DNA from: Clostridia bacterium
GTDB lineage: Bacteria; Bacillota; Clostridia; Oscillospirales; Acutalibacteraceae
Direction of reading: 5' to 3'
NCBI GenBank assembly: GCA_017507805.1
Contig: JAFWAC010000025.1
Location: 1 to 64,000, forward strand
DNA length: 64,000 bases
Of the stretch, positions 42,033 through 49,319 are shown piece by piece. Below the pieces are notes generated by a model that was not told the origin of the DNA, searched no databases, and saw nothing but the letters and a program-made list of their open reading frames with translations. The translations under genes were made by a program, and so were the position numbers. The first letter of the stretch is position 1. Every line of letters starts with the position of its first letter.

Positions 42033-42305
42033 ATGAACAAAACAGAATTAGTTGCTTCTATTGCTGAAAAGGCAGGTATTGCTAAGAAGGATGCTGAAAA
42101 GGCTCTCGCAGCTTTTATCGACACCGTAGCTACCGAACTTAAGGACGGCGGAAAAATCCAGCTTGTTGGCTTTGGTACCTTTGAGGTTCGTGAGCGCGCA
42201 GCAAGAACAGGTGTTAATCCCAAGACAGGCGCATCTATCGCTATCGCTGCTTCCAAGAATCCTGTTTTCAAGGCTGGTAAGGCTTTAAAAGATTCTATTA
42301 AGTAA
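42033..42305 (+). CDS. hup: DNA-binding protein HU
   Basis: Dimeric histone-like protein of 90 residues that bends and compacts DNA. It shows [16 protein letters not shown] at the N-terminus, [18 protein letters not shown], then [19 protein letters not shown] (about 46-64) and the DNA-intercalating arm with [12 protein letters not shown] and [15 protein letters not shown]. The GGAGG ribosome site lies 8 nt before ATG 42033; codon choice looks optimised compared with neighbours, as expected for an abundant protein. A terminator follows, so it is probably its own transcript. Confidence 0.97.
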   Translation: MNKTELVASIAEKAGIAKKDAEKALAAFIDTVATELKDGGKIQLVGFGTFEVRERAARTGVNPKTGASIAIAASKNPVFKAGKALKDSIK

Positions 42306-42318
42306 TTTCTTTAAACAT

Positions 42319-42348
42319 AAGCCGTCCGAAAAGGGCGGCTTTATTTTT
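42319..42348 (+). terminator. Terminator of hup
   Basis: AAGCCGTCC (42319-42327) pairs with GGGCGGCTT (42333-42341) with one G-U pair, followed by TATTTTT. It lies 14 bases after the stop. Confidence 0.85.
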
Positions 42349-42364
42349 GTGTTGGTGATTTTTT

Positions 42365-42604
42365 ATGAGATTGGATAAATATTTAAAGGTTTCACGGATT
42401 ATAAAAAGGCGCACTGTTGCAAACGAAGCCTGTGACGCCGGCAGAGTTGTTGTAAACGGCAAGCCTGCAAGAGCCTCTTATGATGTCAAGGTTGGGGATG
42501 TGATTGAAATCTCCTTCGGCGCAAGAGCCTTCAAGGCAGAGGTAATCACAGTTCAGGAAACGGTTAAGAAGGACGATGCCGCTTCAATGTATAGGCTGGT
42601 ATAA
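42365..42604 (+). CDS. rqcP: S4-domain RNA-binding protein RqcP (YabO/Hsp15-like)
   Basis: Protein of 79 residues consisting of one S4 domain: MRLDKYLKVSRIIKRRTVANE, then CDAGRVVVNGKPARASYDVK and VGDVIEISFGARAFKAEVI. In Bacillus, RqcP works with RqcH to add alanine tails to stalled nascent chains on 50S ribosomes. Its place before yabP-yabQ-divIC and an S1 gene is the conserved Bacillus/Clostridia order. The GGTGATTTTT ribosome site is modest. Confidence 0.92.
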   Translation: MRLDKYLKVSRIIKRRTVANEACDAGRVVVNGKPARASYDVKVGDVIEISFGARAFKAEVITVQETVKKDDAASMYRLV

Positions 42605-42676
42605 TCGGTAATTTAAGAATAAGAACGGCACCTTCAAAATATATTTTTATTAAAGATATTTTTTGGAGTGTTTGCT

Positions 42677-42946
42677 TTGGATGAAAATTTGCGTCAGCCT
42701 CATAATATAATAATTGAGGATAGAAAAAAATTCACATTAACGGGTATAAAGGATGTTTTATCCTTTGATGATGAAACGGTGACTCTTAATACCGTTTTGG
42801 GGAAATTGGTTTTAAAGGGTGCAGGGCTTCATATCCTGAATTTCATTAACGAAACGGGTGACCTTTCGGGTGAAGGAAAAATCTATGCAATAGCATATAC
42901 AGCCGAGGAAAAAAGCGGTGGCTTTATTTCGCGGCTTTTCAGGTAG
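42677..42946 (+). CDS. yabP: Sporulation protein YabP
   Basis: Protein of 89 residues with the YabP family core: HNIIIEDRKKFTLTGIKDVLSFDDETVTLNT split over residues 8-38, then LGKLVLKGAGLHILNF and TGDLSGEGKIYAIAYTAEE. YabP is made during sporulation and needed for spore coat or cortex assembly; the biochemical role is unknown. The start is TTG 42677, chosen because GGAG at 42665-42668 lies 8 nt before it; GTG 42668 overlaps that site. It is 3 bases from yabQ. Confidence 0.9.
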   Translation: MDENLRQPHNIIIEDRKKFTLTGIKDVLSFDDETVTLNTVLGKLVLKGAGLHILNFINETGDLSGEGKIYAIAYTAEEKSGGFISRLFR

Positions 42947-42949
42947 CCT

Positions 42950-43408
42950 ATGTGGGAAATCAGTAACACACTGCAGCTTTTGGGATTTTTCAGGTCTGCA
43001 CTTTTCGGTGGCGCCTTCTGTCTTTTGTATGATGTCCTGCGTGCGCACAGAAAGGTATACGCGCCGTCAGATTTCAGGGTTTTTATACAGGATGTGGCTT
43101 ATTTTTCGGTTTGCGCCCCGATTACCTTCTGTTTATTTCTTTCAATCACAAACGGGGAATTAAGACTTTATGTTTTTGCCGGAATAGTGACAGGTTTTGT
43201 TTTGATGCGCTTAACCTTTTCAAGACTTTTCTTTTATGTTTTGGTTAAGCTTATTAATTTAATAAAAATTCTTTTTGAGCACTTAACCGACATTTTAAAT
43301 CACTTTTTTTCGTTTTTCGAGGGTACACTCGGCGCTATTTCCGCTTTTTTCTGCAAATTTTTTAAAAAAGCCGGAAATAGTTTAAAAAAACTCTTGAAAA
43401 AGCAATAG
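42950..43408 (+). CDS. yabQ: Spore cortex biosynthesis protein YabQ
   Basis: Membrane protein of 152 residues with about three N-terminal helices. The family pattern is seen in FFRSALFGGAFCLLYDVLRAHRK (split at about 13-34), VFIQDVAYFSVCAPITFCLF and LRLYVFAGIVTGFVLMRLTF. The last 40 residues are basic with repeated KLLKK/FFKK, longer than in Bacillus. YabQ localises to the forespore outer membrane and is required for cortex formation. It is coupled to yabP. Confidence 0.9.
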   Translation: MWEISNTLQLLGFFRSALFGGAFCLLYDVLRAHRKVYAPSDFRVFIQDVAYFSVCAPITFCLFLSITNGELRLYVFAGIVTGFVLMRLTFSRLFFYVLVKLINLIKILFEHLTDILNHFFSFFEGTLGAISAFFCKFFKKAGNSLKKLLKKQ

Positions 43409-43474
43409 CCTTTGTTGTATACTATCCTTGTATTTTTTCAATGTTTTTATTGATTTGACGGAGCTTTGAAAATT

Positions 43475-43765
43475 ATGAAACAAAAACCTAAAAAACAAAA
43501 GAGTATAATTCTGCGTTTGGTTGTTTTAGGGGTGTGCGCTTATATGAGCGTTACACTGATTAACCTTTGGCAAAGCTTAAAGGAAGGCAAAGCAGAGCTT
43601 GCAATGCTTCAGGCTGAGTATGATGCTCAGGTTAATGATATAGAGGAGCTTCGCGCTTTACTTGAAGCTGAATCCAATACACAGATTATTGAAAAGGCGG
43701 CACGCGAGCGTTTGGGCTATATTTATTCCGATGAACAGGTTTTTGTTGACACATCGGGAAGCTGA
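43475..43765 (+). CDS. divIC: Septum formation initiator DivIC/FtsB family
   Basis: Bitopic division protein of 96 residues: a short basic cytoplasmic tail, one membrane helix (IILRLVVLGVCAYMSVTLI, about 11-30), a coiled coil (LKEGKAELAMLQAEYDAQVNDIEEL, split), and the conserved end AARERLGYIYSDEQVFVD. It acts in the FtsL-DivIC-DivIB complex that activates septal wall synthesis. ATG 43475 is preferred; the in-frame TTG 43466 is only 2 nt from the GGAG site. Conserved position between yabQ and the S1 gene. Confidence 0.92.
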   Translation: MKQKPKKQKSIILRLVVLGVCAYMSVTLINLWQSLKEGKAELAMLQAEYDAQVNDIEELRALLEAESNTQIIEKAARERLGYIYSDEQVFVDTSGS

Positions 43766-43813
43766 TTAAAAGAGTAATTATTTTTGAAATTTTGAGGAGG
43801 ATTTCATCTTTTT

Positions 43814-44263
43814 ATGGAGTTGACTGTTGGACAGATTGTCGAAGGAAAGATAACCGGCATAACAAATTTCGGTGTGTTTGTTGATCTCGGTGAAGGCAAA
43901 TCGGGCTTGGTACATATTTCGGAGGTTGCCCGTTCTTATGTAAGTGATATTAAGGAATTTGTCAAGGTCGGAGATGCGGTTAAGATGAAGGTCTTAAGCA
44001 TTGGTGAGGACGGAAAAATCTCCCTCAGTATAAAGCGCGCCTTGGAGCCTGAGGCACCGGCAGAACGCCGTGAGCGCCGCGAAAAGCGCCCGTCACAGCC
44101 GGCTAAAATAGACAGCTCTTATACTTGGACCCCTAAAAAAAATGAGCCTGCCAGCTTTGAAGAAATGATGAATCGCTTTAAACAAACAAGCGATGAAAAA
44201 TTTTCCGATTTAAAAAGAAAAAATCCCGAGGCAAAGCGTTCTAAGCGCGGCTCGGTAAAATAA
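43814..44263 (+). CDS. yabR: S1 RNA-binding domain protein (YabR-like)
   Basis: Protein of 149 residues. Residues 1-75 are a single S1 domain: VGQIVEGKITGITNFGVFVD, then LVHISEVARSYVSDIKEFVKVGDAV and LSIGEDGKISLSIKRA. The C-terminal half is basic and low-complexity (RRERREKRPSQ) with a short FEEMMNRFKQTSDEKFSDLKRK segment resembling the tail of YabR/CvfD-type general stress RNA-binding proteins. It closes the conserved yab cluster. AGGAGG ribosome site, 12 nt upstream. Confidence 0.9.
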   Translation: MELTVGQIVEGKITGITNFGVFVDLGEGKSGLVHISEVARSYVSDIKEFVKVGDAVKMKVLSIGEDGKISLSIKRALEPEAPAERRERREKRPSQPAKIDSSYTWTPKKNEPASFEEMMNRFKQTSDEKFSDLKRKNPEAKRSKRGSVK

Positions 44264-44318
44264 ATGATTTCGGGCGGTGCTGTCTTTCGGCGGCTCCGCT
44301 TTTTAAATGGTGATTTTT

Positions 44319-45167
44319 ATGATAAATGAAATCTCGGTCAAAAAAATTTCCGTTGCGGTGGAAAGACTTTGTATTACTGCCAATAAAAGGCTGCCGGAGG
44401 ATATTGTGTGCAAAATTTCAAATTCTAAGGAATGTGAATCAAGTGCGCTTGCCTGCTCGGTGCTTTGCGACCTCGAAAAAAATATTGCGGTTGCAGAGAA
44501 ATATAATCTACCCATTTGTCAGGATACAGGTATGGCGGTGATTTTTCTGGAAATCGGTCAGGATGTGCATTTCGTAGACGGTGATTTGTACGAGGCGGTA
44601 AACGAGGGCGTGCGAAACGGTTACGAAAACGGTCTTTTACGCAAGTCGGTCGTTTCTGACCCTTTGAACCGTATAAATACAGGTGATAACACACCTGCAG
44701 TTATTCATACTCAAATCGTTCCCGGCAGTAAGGTTAAAATTACTGTTGCCCCCAAGGGCTTTGGCAGTGAAAATATGAGTGGAATTAAAATGCTCACCCC
44801 TTTTGACGGTAGGACAGGCGTTATAAACGCGGTACTTGAAATTGTAAAAAAAGCTTCAAATAATCCCTGCCCGCCCATCGTGGTCGGTGTCGGTATAGGC
44901 GGCGATTTTGAGCAATGCGCGCTCCTTTCAAAAAAGGCTTTGTGCCGCAGTACCGATATTCCCAACACTAACGAATTTTACCGTGAAATGGAAAAGGAAT
45001 TGCTATTCAAAATAAATGAGCTCGGTATAGGACCGCAGGGCTTTGGCGGCAAGACCACTGCGCTTGCTGTTAATATTGAAACTGCGCCCACCCATATTGC
45101 CGGTTTGCCCGTTGCTGTAAATATTGGCTGTCATGTCACACGACATGCTTCTTGTGAGGTTGAATAA
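44319..45167 (+). CDS. Class I fumarate hydratase, alpha subunit (unpaired)
   Basis: Iron-sulfur hydro-lyase subunit of 282 residues (fumarase/L(+)-tartrate dehydratase alpha type). Motifs: LPICQDTGMAVIFLEIGQD (about 63-81, cluster Cys), VVSDPLNRINTGDNTPAVIH (about 111-130), GSENMSGIKMLTPFDG (about 150-165), PPIVVGVGIGGDFEQCALLSKKAL (second Cys), GIGPQGFGGKTTALAV and GCHVTRHASCEVE at the end (third Cys). The enzyme needs a beta subunit, usually encoded next door; here the next gene, which its stop overlaps, is an RNA methylase. The start at 44319 follows GGTGA by 5 nt. Confidence 0.9.
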   Translation: MINEISVKKISVAVERLCITANKRLPEDIVCKISNSKECESSALACSVLCDLEKNIAVAEKYNLPICQDTGMAVIFLEIGQDVHFVDGDLYEAVNEGVRNGYENGLLRKSVVSDPLNRINTGDNTPAVIHTQIVPGSKVKITVAPKGFGSENMSGIKMLTPFDGRTGVINAVLEIVKKASNNPCPPIVVGVGIGGDFEQCALLSKKALCRSTDIPNTNEFYREMEKELLFKINELGIGPQGFGGKTTALAVNIETAPTHIAGLPVAVNIGCHVTRHASCEVE

Positions 45168-46288
45168 TGGATAAAATTAATTTAGTTGCACCATGCCTTT
45201 TTGGAATTGAAAGTGTTGCGGCGGACGAATTTCGCCGTATGGGATTTGAGGATATAGTCACCGAAAACGGCAGAGTTCTGCTTTCCGGAGCACCTAATAT
45301 GCTTGCAAGAGCAAATATCTGCTCCCGCTTCGCTGAAAGAATACTTATTAATGTAGGTGAGTTCACCGCTACTACCTTTACAGAGCTTTTTGACGGTGTT
45401 AAAGCTTTACCTTGGGAAAATTATATCGGCAGGGATGATGCATTTCCCGTAAACGGCTGGAGCATTAATTCCCAATTATTCAGTATACCCGATTGTCAGT
45501 CCATCATAAAAAAAGCTGTGGTAGAGCGTTTGAAGCTTAAATATAATATATCCCGCTTTGCCGAAACCGGCCCTGAATATAAAATTCGTTTTTCAATTCA
45601 TAAAAACACTGTTACTATGATGATTGATACCTCGGGTGACGGACTTCACAAACGGGGCTACAGACGCAATTCAAACGATGCACCCCTGAAAGAAACCTTG
45701 GCTGCCGCAATGTGCGACTTGGCACGCATTTATCCCGACACAGTCTTTTTTGACCCCTTTTGCGGAAGCGGCACCTTGCTTATAGAGTCGGCTTTGATGG
45801 CGGCAAATATAGCTCCCGGCTTGCGCCGTTTTTTTGCGGCTGAACGCTTTGGCTTCCTTTCGGAAAATATTTGGCGCGAGGAACGGACTCGCGCACAGGA
45901 TTTAATACGCCACGGTATTGAGTTTTCGGCTCAGGGGTATGATATCGACCCTGCCTGCGTTGAGCTTACAATGCAAAACGCTAAAAAAGCAGGTGTTGAA
46001 AAATATGTCAAGGCGGCTGTCGCTGATATACACGGCTTCACATCTCCGAAACAGCGTTGCCTGACCGTTACAAATCCGCCTTACGGTGAGCGCCTGCTGG
46101 ATGTCAAGGCGGCTGAGGAGCTTTACCGCGTGATGGGCAGTAGATTTGAAAGGGGAGAGGGACAGAAATATTATGTCATCAGCCCCCACGATGAGTTTGA
46201 AAAATTTTTCGGTGCTCCCGCAGATAAGCGCAGAAAGCTTTATAACGGTATGATAAAATGTCAGCTTTTTATGTATTTTAAAAAATAA
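45167..46288 (+). CDS. THUMP-domain class I RNA methyltransferase (RlmL/YpsC type)
   Basis: S-adenosylmethionine-dependent methylase of 373 residues for ribosomal RNA guanine. An N-terminal ferredoxin-like/THUMP region (NLVAPCLFGIESVAADEFR, about 5-23; WSINSQLFSIPDCQSIIKKAV) is followed by the Rossmann methylase: LKETLAAAMCDLA, FFDPFCGSGTLLIESALMAANIAPG (split, about 196-220), YDIDPACVELTMQNAKKAG and the catalytic VTNPPYGERLLD (about 304-315). These fit the UPF0020 family; RlmL targets 23S G2445 in E. coli, but the site here is inferred. It ends at a strong terminator that lies inside the earlier-proposed 5' end of spoIIGA. Confidence 0.92.
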   Translation: MDKINLVAPCLFGIESVAADEFRRMGFEDIVTENGRVLLSGAPNMLARANICSRFAERILINVGEFTATTFTELFDGVKALPWENYIGRDDAFPVNGWSINSQLFSIPDCQSIIKKAVVERLKLKYNISRFAETGPEYKIRFSIHKNTVTMMIDTSGDGLHKRGYRRNSNDAPLKETLAAAMCDLARIYPDTVFFDPFCGSGTLLIESALMAANIAPGLRRFFAAERFGFLSENIWREERTRAQDLIRHGIEFSAQGYDIDPACVELTMQNAKKAGVEKYVKAAVADIHGFTSPKQRCLTVTNPPYGERLLDVKAAEELYRVMGSRFERGEGQKYYVISPHDEFEKFFGAPADKRRKLYNGMIKCQLFMYFKK

Positions 46289-46303
46289 ATTTTGAAAATT
46301 AAC

Positions 46304-46350
46304 AAAGGTTACTTAATTCGATTTTTTTATCTGTTAAGTAACCTTTTTTT
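46304..46350 (+). terminator. Terminator after the RNA methyltransferase
   Basis: AAAGGTTACTTAA (46304-46316) pairs perfectly with TTAAGTAACCTTT (46334-46346) and ends in a run of seven T. It shows that the in-frame sequence before 46415 is not part of SpoIIGA. Confidence 0.92.
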
Positions 46351-46360
46351 ATGCGTACAA

Positions 46361-46393
46361 ATGACATTATTCTCAGGGCTGTCAGGGTATAAT
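46361..46393 (+). promoter_or_regulatory. Candidate spoIIG promoter with long spacer
   Basis: ATGACA at 46361-46366 and a perfect TATAAT at 46388-46393 are separated by 21 nt. The Bacillus spoIIG promoter is known for a 22-nt spacer and dependence on Spo0A-P. TGTCAGG at 46380-46386 partly matches the 0A box TGTCGAA. The boxes are modest, so this is a proposal. Confidence 0.45.
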
Positions 46394-46414
46394 AAAACAG
46401 AAGGATTGATTGTA

Positions 46415-47242
46415 ATGATTGTTTATGCCGATGTGCTTGTGGCTGTTAATTTAATTGTGGATTATTTTCTGCTTCTGGCAACCGATAAAATTTTGCGCTT
46501 AAGAACAAAGAGTGTGCGGCTTGTTTTGTCTGCTCTTGCGGGAGGCTTTTCCTCTATGTACATATTTTTACCTAAAGCCTCGCCTGTGGCTGAATTTTCA
46601 TATAAGATAGCCTGTTGTATTATAATGTCACTCATTGCCTTTGCAGGAGGCGCAAAACGGATATTTAAGGCATCAGCAGTGCTTTTCGTGATAACCTGCG
46701 GTTATGCCGGCGGTATGATGGCAATATGGCGCATTTTCAAGCCCAACGGTATGGTTATAAACAATTCGGTGGTTTATTTCAATATTTCACCGCTTGTATT
46801 GGTTGCGGTCTCGGTGCTTTCTTACTTTGTTTTTTTATTTCTTTTCCGTTTTCTTAAAGCAACGGTAAAAACTGCAGGTGAGTGTTCAGTAACCGTATCA
46901 GTACCGGAAGGCACTACACAACTGAGAGCAATTTTGGATAGCGGTAATTCCCTTGAGGATGTGTTTGGAAAATCCGAAATAATAATAGCGGATAGAACTG
47001 CTGTGGAAGCACTTTTCGGTGTGGTTCAACCAAAGCAAAATCCCGAGCTTCAGACACGATACAGACTTATTCCCTGTAACACGGTTTCGGGAAGTGATGT
47101 GCTTGAGGGCTACCGTTGCGACAGCGCTGTAATTAAAACCGAAAGCCGTTCTGTGACTATTGAAAAACCGATACTTGCTATTTCCAAAACCCCTTTGCGT
47201 GACGGCTATAACGCTATTGTAAATCCCGAAATTTTGAATTAG
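46415..47242 (+). CDS. spoIIGA: Sigma-E processing peptidase SpoIIGA
   Basis: Membrane aspartic protease that activates pro-sigma-E in the mother cell. The N-terminus has five or six membrane helices starting MIVYADVLVAVNLIVDYFLL, the typical SpoIIGA start, which fixes the start at 46415. The C-terminal protease domain shows LRAILDSGNSLEDVFGK with the catalytic Asp (DSGN, about residue 178), and RLIPCNTVSG then LAISKTPLRDGYNAIVNPEIL. The 275-residue length is normal. It is followed 12 bases later by sigE, the standard operon, supporting a spore-forming host. Confidence 0.93.
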   Translation: MIVYADVLVAVNLIVDYFLLLATDKILRLRTKSVRLVLSALAGGFSSMYIFLPKASPVAEFSYKIACCIIMSLIAFAGGAKRIFKASAVLFVITCGYAGGMMAIWRIFKPNGMVINNSVVYFNISPLVLVAVSVLSYFVFLFLFRFLKATVKTAGECSVTVSVPEGTTQLRAILDSGNSLEDVFGKSEIIIADRTAVEALFGVVQPKQNPELQTRYRLIPCNTVSGSDVLEGYRCDSAVIKTESRSVTIEKPILAISKTPLRDGYNAIVNPEILN

Positions 47243-47254
47243 GTGGAATAGAAT

Positions 47255-47947
47255 ATGAAGCTTGCGTTTTTGTTTAACAAGATTTTGATTTTTTTGAAGC
47301 CCTCAAAGCCTGTTTTTTATATAAACGGTCCCGAAACACTGCCTCCGCCGCTTGAGGCTATGGAGGAGCAGGAGCTTTTGCGCCAGAATACAGATGCCTC
47401 CCGCGACAGATTAATAGTACATAATTTAAGGCTTGTGGTTTATATCGCACGGAAATTCGATGCTTCGGGGGTCAATTTGGAGGATTTGATTTCAATCGGA
47501 ACAATCGGGCTTATAAAGGCGGTAAACACCTTTTGTTGTGAACGCAATATAAAGCTTGCCACCTATGCTTCGAGATGTATTGAAAATGAAATACTTATGT
47601 ACCTGCGTAAAAACTCGTCACAAAAGAATGAGATTTCTATTGATGAGCCGCTAAACATCGATTGGGACGGTAACGAGCTGCTGCTTTCGGATATTCTCGG
47701 CAGTGACGGTGACGAGGTAGGCAGGGGAATTGAGATAGAGGATGAACGCTTTCAGCTTAATAGCTTTGTAGGGAAATTGCCGGTGAGGGAAAAACAGATA
47801 ATGGAAATGCGTTTCGGAATGAACGGTTACAGAGAGTATACCCAAAAAGAGGTGGCAGACACCTTGGGTATATCGCAATCATATATTTCAAGACTTGAGA
47901 AAAGAATTATAAATAAACTTAAAAAACAGATTGAAAAAGCCGTTTAG
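47255..47947 (+). CDS. sigE: RNA polymerase sporulation sigma factor E
   Basis: Mother-cell sigma factor of 230 residues of the sigma-70 family. The N-terminal pro-region ([22 protein letters not shown]) is hydrophobic and basic, as needed for membrane tethering before cleavage by SpoIIGA. Region 2 is [26 protein letters not shown] and [13 protein letters not shown] (split), with the -10 recognition part in [19 protein letters not shown]. Region 4 is [12 protein letters not shown] and [22 protein letters not shown]. No sigG follows; a DUF1294 gene is next. Confidence 0.96.
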   Translation: MKLAFLFNKILIFLKPSKPVFYINGPETLPPPLEAMEEQELLRQNTDASRDRLIVHNLRLVVYIARKFDASGVNLEDLISIGTIGLIKAVNTFCCERNIKLATYASRCIENEILMYLRKNSSQKNEISIDEPLNIDWDGNELLLSDILGSDGDEVGRGIEIEDERFQLNSFVGKLPVREKQIMEMRFGMNGYREYTQKEVADTLGISQSYISRLEKRIINKLKKQIEKAV

Positions 47948-47976
47948 AAATGTTAAAATTTCTAAGGGTGAAATAA

Positions 47977-48252
47977 ATGCTGTATGAGATAAGCTTTGGC
48001 TATTTATTGTTAATTAGTATTTGGTCGGTAATAGTCTGTGTGTTTGATAAGCACCGAGCAAGGGTAGGCGGCAGAAGGGTAAGAGAGAAAACTCTGCTCC
48101 TGCTTTCTGCTTTGGGCGGAGGTGCCGCAATGTATTGTACTATGCGAATAATCAGACATAAAACACGCCATAATAAGTTTATGATAGGGATACCACTGAT
48201 AATTGTTGTGCAAATAACTATAATTATTCTGATTTACCTTGGATTTTCCTAA
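47977..48252 (+). CDS. DUF1294 small membrane protein
   Basis: Protein of 91 residues with two or three hydrophobic segments. The family core is visible: YLLLISIWSVIVCVFDKHRA, then RRVREKTLLLLSALGGGAAMY and a conserved MRIIRHKTRHNKFMIGIPLI. Function is unknown. The gene lies 29 bases after sigE, with GGGTGA 6 nt before the ATG (a rare core-region example of that ribosome site), and before the tRNA gene, so it may be part of the spoIIG transcript. Confidence 0.85.
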   Translation: MLYEISFGYLLLISIWSVIVCVFDKHRARVGGRRVREKTLLLLSALGGGAAMYCTMRIIRHKTRHNKFMIGIPLIIVVQITIIILIYLGFS

Positions 48253-48278
48253 AATTTTGCAAAAAATTTAACTTTCTA

Positions 48279-48307
48279 TTGACAATCGGCAACCTTGTTG
48301 CTATAAT
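48279..48307 (+). promoter_or_regulatory. Perfect consensus promoter of tRNA-Lys
   Basis: TTGACA at 48279-48284, a 17-nt spacer and TATAAT at 48302-48307: both boxes match the consensus exactly. It starts 18 bases before the mature tRNA 5' end, as expected for a stable-RNA promoter. Confidence 0.92.
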
Positions 48308-48324
48308 AGTAAAGCTGTCTGTTT

Positions 48325-48400
48325 GATTCATTAGCTCAGTTGGCAGAGCACTTGACTTTTAATCAAGGTGTCCGGGGTTCGAATCCCCGATGGATCACCA
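48325..48400 (+). tRNA. tRNA-Lys (UUU)
   Basis: The acceptor stem GATTCAT pairs with ATGGATC (one G-U). The D arm is GCTC AGTTGGCA GAGC, the anticodon arm CTTGA CTTTTAA TCAAG with anticodon TTT, the variable loop GTGTC, and the T arm CGGGG TTCGAAT CCCCG. The ACCA end is encoded. Total length is 76 nt. It has its own consensus promoter and terminator. Confidence 0.97.
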
Positions 48401-48443
48401 AAACGAAAATCCTGTCGATTATTGTCGGCAGGATTTTCGTTTT
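48401..48443 (+). terminator. Terminator of tRNA-Lys
   Basis: AAACGAAAATCCTG (48401-48414) pairs perfectly with CAGGATTTTCGTTT (48429-48442), extended by a G-U helped inner stem, directly after the CCA end. Confidence 0.88.
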
Positions 48444-48445
48444 GT

Positions 48446-48540
48446 ATTATTCGTTTTTCATTATTCAATATTCATCATTCGTTAAACGGATTTTCGAATG
48501 AATAATGAAGTCGCTTGCGCTGATGAATAATGAATAATTT
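48446..48540. repeat. AT-rich imperfect inverted repeat (ATTATTCATTATTC type)
   Basis: TTCATTATTCAATATTCATC on the left faces GATGAATAATGAATAATTT on the right, with a nested CATTCG/CGAATG pair and a short GC-rich stretch (GTCGCTTGCGC). There is no gene. It resembles a non-coding miniature repeat of the kind often scattered in Clostridia, but no second copy is seen in this window. Confidence 0.5.
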
Positions 48541-48580
48541 AGATGTACATACAACACGAATATATAAAACAGATGTAAAT

Positions 48581-48609
48581 AAGGCTTTGAAGCACCGCTT
48601 CAAAGCCTT
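48581..48609 (-). terminator. Terminator of the membrane zinc-ribbon gene
   Basis: AAGGCTTTGAAGC (48581-48593) pairs perfectly with GCTTCAAAGCCTT (48597-48609) across a 3-nt loop. On the minus strand it follows the stop by 5 bases and runs into TATTT. Confidence 0.8.
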
Positions 48610-48614
48610 ATTTA

Positions 48615-49067
48615 TCATTTTATCCATCGACTCATTTTCTTTTTGCGTTTAGCAAGGGGATTGTCTGTTGGGTTTAAGACTGCCGAATATTCGGCTCTGC
48701 AATTAGAGCAAAACGAGGTTCCCGCTTTGTTTACCGTGCCGCATTTTACACATTCCCAAGTGCCTATAGCAGCTTCTGTATGGTCGGAGGCAGGCGGTGG
48801 AGGGGGAGTAATATCATTCTGCACAGCGCGGTTTTCGTCCTCAATCAGCCTTACCTTTTCCTGCAAGCGGCGCAGACTGTACTGTAAATCCTCGAAATCA
48901 TTTAAAAGACCTAATACCGCCAATGTCAGAGCAATGTTTATTATAAAGCCTATTGCGGTGGTTACTGCAAGCAAAAAGGAATTTGCTATCAGCATCAGAA
49001 ATAAAATCGAGCCGCCTATAATATCTATGCATAAGCCTATGTATAAAAACACCTTAATCAATCGCAT
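48615..49067 (-). CDS. Membrane protein with coiled coil and C-terminal zinc ribbon
   Basis: Protein of 150 residues: two N-terminal membrane helices (LIKVFLYIGLCIDIIGGSILFL and LAVTTAIGFIINIALTLAVLG, split), a short coiled coil (DFEDLQYSLRRLQEKVRLIED, about 62-82), a proline run, and a zinc ribbon WECVKCGTVNKAGTSFCSNC (about 111-130). ATG 49067 is chosen with GGGGGCG upstream. Not recognised beyond these parts; the cytoplasmic zinc ribbon suggests protein or nucleic-acid contact. Shares its tail layout with the 39119-39475 protein. Confidence 0.72.
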   Translation of the reverse strand: MRLIKVFLYIGLCIDIIGGSILFLMLIANSFLLAVTTAIGFIINIALTLAVLGLLNDFEDLQYSLRRLQEKVRLIEDENRAVQNDITPPPPPASDHTEAAIGTWECVKCGTVNKAGTSFCSNCRAEYSAVLNPTDNPLAKRKKKMSRWIK

Positions 49068-49238
49068 GATATGCGCCCCCTTTTTATAGATAAATAACTT
49101 ATTTCTTTTATTATACAATATAAAAATGTATTTGTCTACTGTTAAAATGCAGGTATTTCAACAAAATGCACAAAAAACGGTTGTGATTTTCTTTTGCTAT
49201 GTGCAAGGGGTAAAAAATTAGAAAAATCAAAATATTGG

Positions 49239-49306
49239 TTGCATATTTATTCAAAATATGGTATTATTTATGCATAGAAATTAATAAAAATGCATATTAT
49301 GCAATT
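49239..49306 (+). promoter_or_regulatory. arg operon promoter overlapped by ArgR-like boxes
   Basis: TTGCAT (49239-49244), 17 nt and TATTAT (49262-49267) form the promoter. TTGCATATTTATTCAA (49239-49254) fits the ARG-box pattern (TGNATWWWWATNCA) and covers the -35. AATGCATATTATGCAATT (49289-49306) is a second box-like palindrome ending at the ribosome site. TATGCATAG between them may be a third half-site. Repression by arginine-bound ArgR is inferred; argR is not in the window. Confidence 0.65.
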
Positions 49307-49319
49307 GGAGGACTAAAAA

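Noticed and set aside
46292..46414. N-terminal extension of SpoIIGA by 41 codons
   Set aside because: The stretch contains the strong terminator at 46304-46350 and the TATAAT at 46388, and the family starts at MIVYADVL, so translation begins at 46415.
48325..48540. tRNA-Lys as the attachment site of an integrated element
   Set aside because: The tRNA 3' end is not repeated downstream, and no integrase is adjacent.
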